Positions 46,733 to 64,000 of a stretch of 64,000 nucleotides of DNA are shown piece after piece; within the stretch, counting starts at the first letter, position 1; every line of letters starts with the position of its first letter. A model generated the notes under the pieces. That model was not told where the DNA came from. It worked only from the letters and a program-made list of their open reading frames with translations, and made no database searches. Source of the DNA: Anthopleura xanthogrammica (Eukaryota > Cnidaria > Anthozoa > Actiniaria > Actiniidae); contig OZ025209.1 in the NCBI GenBank assembly GCA_964019055.1, positions 372,001 to 436,000 of the forward strand, given 5' to 3'. Both the position numbers and the translations under genes were made by a program.

Positions 46733-46860
46733 CCACGTGTCGTTTCCTTGAGTATTAAGTCTTTGATAATGGTTGTGCAAAAGAAGACACATAAATATGG
46801 AAAACGCTTAAGCTCTAAGCCGGAAATGAGTTAAAACAAAAGAATGGAAACGAGGTCTAA
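46733..46860. mobile_element. MITE of the GTGTCATTCCC family, copy 3 (diverged)
   Basis: CAGACCACGTGTCGTTTCCTTGAG at the left, matching interior GGTTGTGCAAAAGAAGACAC, and an inverse-like right end (GAATGGAAACGAGGTCTAAGG). Confidence 0.65.
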
Positions 46861-47442
46861 GGGCCATGCATAAGCTAACAAAGATAGAAAATGAAATATC
46901 TAAAGATTCCGTTCACCTGAGCAAAAAAAAAGCTCCTTTACAACAATGGGCCAATTGCTGCTATCTTATGAAATGAGATTAGTTTGTTATTGAAAAAAGG
47001 CCCTTCCTTACTACTTCTGGCTTAGAGCGTAAGTGGCTTACGGCCTTAGTTTTTTTTATTATAATTGCTTGCTATTTTTTAGGAACTAGTTACGAAGCGC
47101 GCAGCATATATTGTAGTGAGCTATAGATATATTGTTTCAGGCATCCATATATATATATATACTCTTTTCCCTATTGAATCACATATATTTTGCCCCTTTG
47201 TACCTAAATGAATATCTTAAATCTTGAGAATGGATTTACGGAAGGAAGCAGCTTTGAATGCCACTGAGGAGTTTCCCGGATCGGTGACATAAATCCTGCA
47301 ACAAGACCACCAATATTCCAGCCAAGCCCAAAGTTGTAGTTTCAATTAGTTCAATAGTTATTATAATTCTTCATTTTTTTTTTAATTATTTTATCCCCTG
47401 TTTTATATTTTCAAATTTAGCTGTGCAGAAATATACCTCTTT

Positions 47443-47626
47443 ACCTTGGGCGTCATAAAGTTTACGCATTTCAGACCACGTGTCATTCCCTTGCCTTGAG
47501 AATAGGATTCTTCTTAACATTGTTTGAGTTGTATCCATATTCATGCGTCTTCTCGTGCGCAACCATTAAATAAAGAAATCTTGGGAATAACACGTGATCT
47601 GAATTAGGAAAACTTTACGCCCAAGC
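47443..47626. mobile_element. MITE of the GTGTCATTCCC family, copy 4
   Basis: Long terminal inverted repeats beginning ACCTTGGGCGT and including TTTCAGACCACGTGTCATTC. Interior is in the opposite orientation to copies 1 and 2 (TTGAGTTGTATCCATATTCA). Confidence 0.75.
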
Positions 47627-47883
47627 TCGGCTTATAAAAGGGTCCATTGTCCCTTCTGTGATTAACAAATAAAACAGCTTCTTCCGTGCTCCGTTCAGTA
47701 ATAAAGCACGCAGGAAGCGATGTAAGCACGAAAGAAGTGTGAAGAGAAGTACGAGCCATAGGCGAGTGCTTCTCACACTTCTTGAGTGCTTTCGGCGCTT
47801 CCTAAGTTTTCGGCGCTTCCTTACAGATATGTGCACTGGATGAACTGCTTAGTTTTTTTCATATATTTTTTTGATGTTCTTCT

Positions 47884-48804
47884 CTAAGTTTTTCTTAATT
47901 TTGAGTCTAGATATTCCCCCAAGGATTTGACATTCTGTTTTGCGCAATTTGATGGCACCTGATCAATTTTGCACTCCAAATAAATGGAGTATGTTGGAAG
48001 AGCCACTGTCCCTACTGCTGCCCATGGCAGGAATATATAGATCTTATAGTTTTTAAAAGTCTTGATGAGATCTACATTGGTGTATTCTCCTTGCCAGTGG
48101 ACAATATATGTTTCTCCTTCTTTTTGAATTCCTGTTCCCTTTTCCTGTGGAGGTCGGCCAGTCATGGAAACTTTTATCTTGAACATTTGTGAGCTCGATA
48201 TGTCCTTCAACAAGGATTTACAATTCCCTACCAAGGAAAACTTAAGGTAGGCAATTATTGGTATCCTGAACTGTGACGTGTTAGCTGCAACACAGTAAAA
48301 CAGCTTCTTACAGTCGGGATGATTCGAGTTATTCAGCACTGGAATGCAACCTGGAATTGAAAAATATAGACAATTAAGTCTTTAGTAGCAAACAAATCTG
48401 GTACATCGTGGAAGAGTATTAACTGGAGCGCGTTCGTCACAAAAACGCTTCATCAGGGGCGGATCCAGGATTTTTCAAAGGGGGGGGGGTGACTTTTGTC
48501 TTTTTATTCCTTGATACTGATGGCAAGAACGCAAGCACCAATACCACAGGAAACCCATAAAAGATGCCGAAATGGTGGGGGAAATGGCGTCTCCAATTCA
48601 ATGAAGATAGAAATAAAATTTGATCATTGCTTCAAGAAAACCGAAAGTGAAAGTTTATCTGGATGTTTTCAAATATAATGTTTTCTTTTTGCGCAAAAAA
48701 ATGTATTATTATTATTATTATTATTGTTATTATTATTATTATTATTATTATTTCATTTTATTTTTTATTTATTTATTTACTTATTTATTTACTTATTTAT
48801 TTAC

Positions 48805-48836
<32 letters not shown>

Positions 48837-49565
48837 ATTTATTTATTTTTATTTTTTATTTCTATAATTATTATAAAAGGGCATGATTAGTCACCCCTGA
48901 TAAGAATAACTAAGGTCATACACGAAAAGTTATTCGGAGATGACAAGCTTATAATATGCTATCTTTTCAGTGTAGTGCACTATTACTTCATTGGCTGCAT
49001 TCAAAAATTTTATCTCAGAAACTTAATAAGAAACTTATTAAGAAACTTAATAAGAGCATGCCAATCCCCCCTAGGTGCTCCTGCCTTTGGTGGTCGTTAG
49101 CCCCCCAATCAAAATTACGCTTCGCGGTCCCCGGTAAATGGAGCTTCTTCTTCATTTTTCGGACCATTTCTCATCCTCGGACATTTAATATCAGCCGATA
49201 TCCCAGCCCTGTAGGAAGGGGTTTATTTACTAAATATATAACAAATGATATATCGTAGAACTCCCTCGTTAGCCAGTTCATTTTCCTATAGAATGGTGTT
49301 TTGATTGTTATCCGTTGGTTTTATCCACTAATTAATAAATATAAAGTTTCACCGGTCAATTGTAGTTCGATAATGAAATGCATTAAATTAGATTTGTCGT
49401 AGGTGCAAATCAAAACACGCAAGGAAGAATTCAAAAACACAAACCTTCGTAGCTGCGTGAATTGTTAGCCAGCACATCTAGATCTCCACCACCACTGGAA
49501 CATACATTAGTAGGGATTAGTAATATGGAAAGAATGAGGATCAGCTTGGCCCAAAGAGGAAACAT
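47884..49565 (-). CDS. Small secreted cysteine-containing protein
   Basis: Two exons: 49445-49565 (ATG at 49565) and 47884-48350, phase 1, 195 aa. The first exon is a signal peptide (MFPLWAKLILILSILLIPTN, then VCSS cleavage region) plus a short linker; phase-1 introns after a signal peptide are typical of extracellular domains. The mature chain has about seven cysteines, several sequons (NNS, NTS), and a hydrophobic stretch (IYIFLPWAAVGTVALPTYSI) near residue 150 that could be a buried strand pair rather than a membrane helix. C terminus is basic (LDSKLRKT). No family recognised. It is divergent from SBNO1, 428 bp between start codons. Confidence 0.68.
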
Positions 49566-49993
49566 TTCATGTCATTTTAGTATATAACATGATAAAGTGA
49601 AACTGCGACATTTTTGAAGACCCGGAAACGCAAATCTAAACCTTGAAAACATTAGAACCCAGTTTGATAAGCACAGGTAGCCCAAGCAATGTTCTTGTGT
49701 ATTTGGATTTACAGTGGAGCTATGGGTTAGAAAAAATAGTTAAGATCATAAATTCATGAAATTAGACATGCCTTATCATATTTTGTTAGAGATAGTCTCT
49801 TAATCCGTTTTTACTAGTCTTTATTTTTCCGCAATTTCTCCCCACGCTACCTCCCTCAGGTTCTGTTGATGTGTCATGTGACATTATTGGTGCGCATGTG
49901 CAGTAGTATAGTAGTCATGCCGGTCCAAGATGGCCGACACCAAACCACACAACAACAAGTTCTCTCACATTTAAGGCTTTATAGCCCCTAAAA
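49566..49993. promoter_or_regulatory. Divergent promoter region of secreted-protein gene and SBNO1, with SBNO1 uORF
   Basis: CCAAGATGGCCGAC at 49925-49938 is a YY1-type motif and also opens a 14-codon uORF (49930-49974) ending 19 bp before the SBNO1 ATG at 49994. The uORF and the main ORF both begin ATGGCCGAYAC, encoding MADT. No TATA box near SBNO1. Confidence 0.5.

Positions 49994-64000
<14,007 letters not shown>

Larger units (their letters stand above)
43090..47260 (+). repeat. Tandem segmental duplication containing both four-helix genes
   Basis: Unit A spans about 43090-44740 and unit B about 44790-47260. Matching landmarks: ACTTGTC(A/G)CGCGATGTAT upstream (43101; 44801), the uORF/exon 1 block (43337-43470; 45074-45220), exon 2, and a 3' region with TCCATA, CTCTT, CCCTTTTGTA and ATCTTGAA in the same order (44625-44710; 47150-47230). 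Unit B is longer because of inserted elements at 45262-45549 and 46733-46860. Confidence 0.8.
46561..47883. other. Intergenic region with two MITE copies
   Basis: Contains copy B's 3' UTR, a diverged GTGTCATTCCC-family MITE (46733-46860), an AT repeat near 47149, and a better preserved MITE (47443-47626). No gene supported; the 73-codon minus ORF at 47615 is Arg/Lys-rich, without other evidence. Confidence 0.55.

Noticed and set aside
48620..48890. Plus-strand Tyr/Ile/Leu ORFs
   Set aside because: TTATTA/TTTATT microsatellite in the intron of the secreted-protein gene.

Overview
The window is nuclear DNA of an animal. Genes are split into many short exons with GT/AG introns, polyadenylation signals are AATAAA, and the introns are full of microsatellites, minisatellites, foldback (MITE-like) elements and tRNA-derived SINEs. 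Splicing the exons by eye gives full-length or near full-length orthologues of conserved metazoan proteins, with reading phase closing at every junction. Gene content, moderate intron length and the style of the repeats fit a non-bilaterian animal, most likely an anthozoan cnidarian (coral or sea anemone). That placement is inference, and no mitochondrial, rRNA or species-diagnostic locus is present to settle it.

Layout. 1-1106 (-): start of a mitochondrial-type single-pass membrane protein that runs off the left edge. 1190-2836 (+): NKRF-like protein (XTBD, dsRBD, G-patch, R3H), sharing an 83-bp head-to-head promoter with the first gene. 3929-4852 (-): last exon of a coiled-coil protein. 6916-10420 (+): 9-exon SLC22 organic-ion transporter of 544 aa. 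10962-18275 (-): 24-exon FTSJ3/Spb1 pre-rRNA methyltransferase of 807 aa. 18541-32348 (+): 28-exon EIF3C of 920 aa, head-to-head with FTSJ3. 34899-42954 (-): type I membrane glycoprotein whose introns hold two large satellites. 43447-44418 and 45181-46560 (+): tandem pair of four-helix membrane proteins. 47884-49565 (-): small secreted cysteine-containing protein. 49994-64000 (+): SBNO1 (strawberry notch), 31 exons seen, running off the right edge.

Functional links. NKRF, FTSJ3 and EIF3C act in rRNA processing, ribosome maturation and translation initiation; SBNO1 is a nuclear helicase-like regulator. FTSJ3 and EIF3C share a 265-bp promoter in which CACGTG E-boxes and AAGATGGCG (YY1-type) motifs occur at both ends. 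I see no operon-like organisation, no CRISPR, no defence system and no intact transposase or reverse transcriptase.

I did not find a clearly new biological system. The most unusual structures are a 2.2-kb terminal-inverted-repeat element filled by a 7-bp satellite that is already present in its own terminal repeats (40379-42602), and two independent cases in which the end of a coding exon plus its splice donor has been tandemly duplicated into the following intron (EIF3C exon 13 and SBNO1 exon 14). All exon models are manual and have no transcript support.
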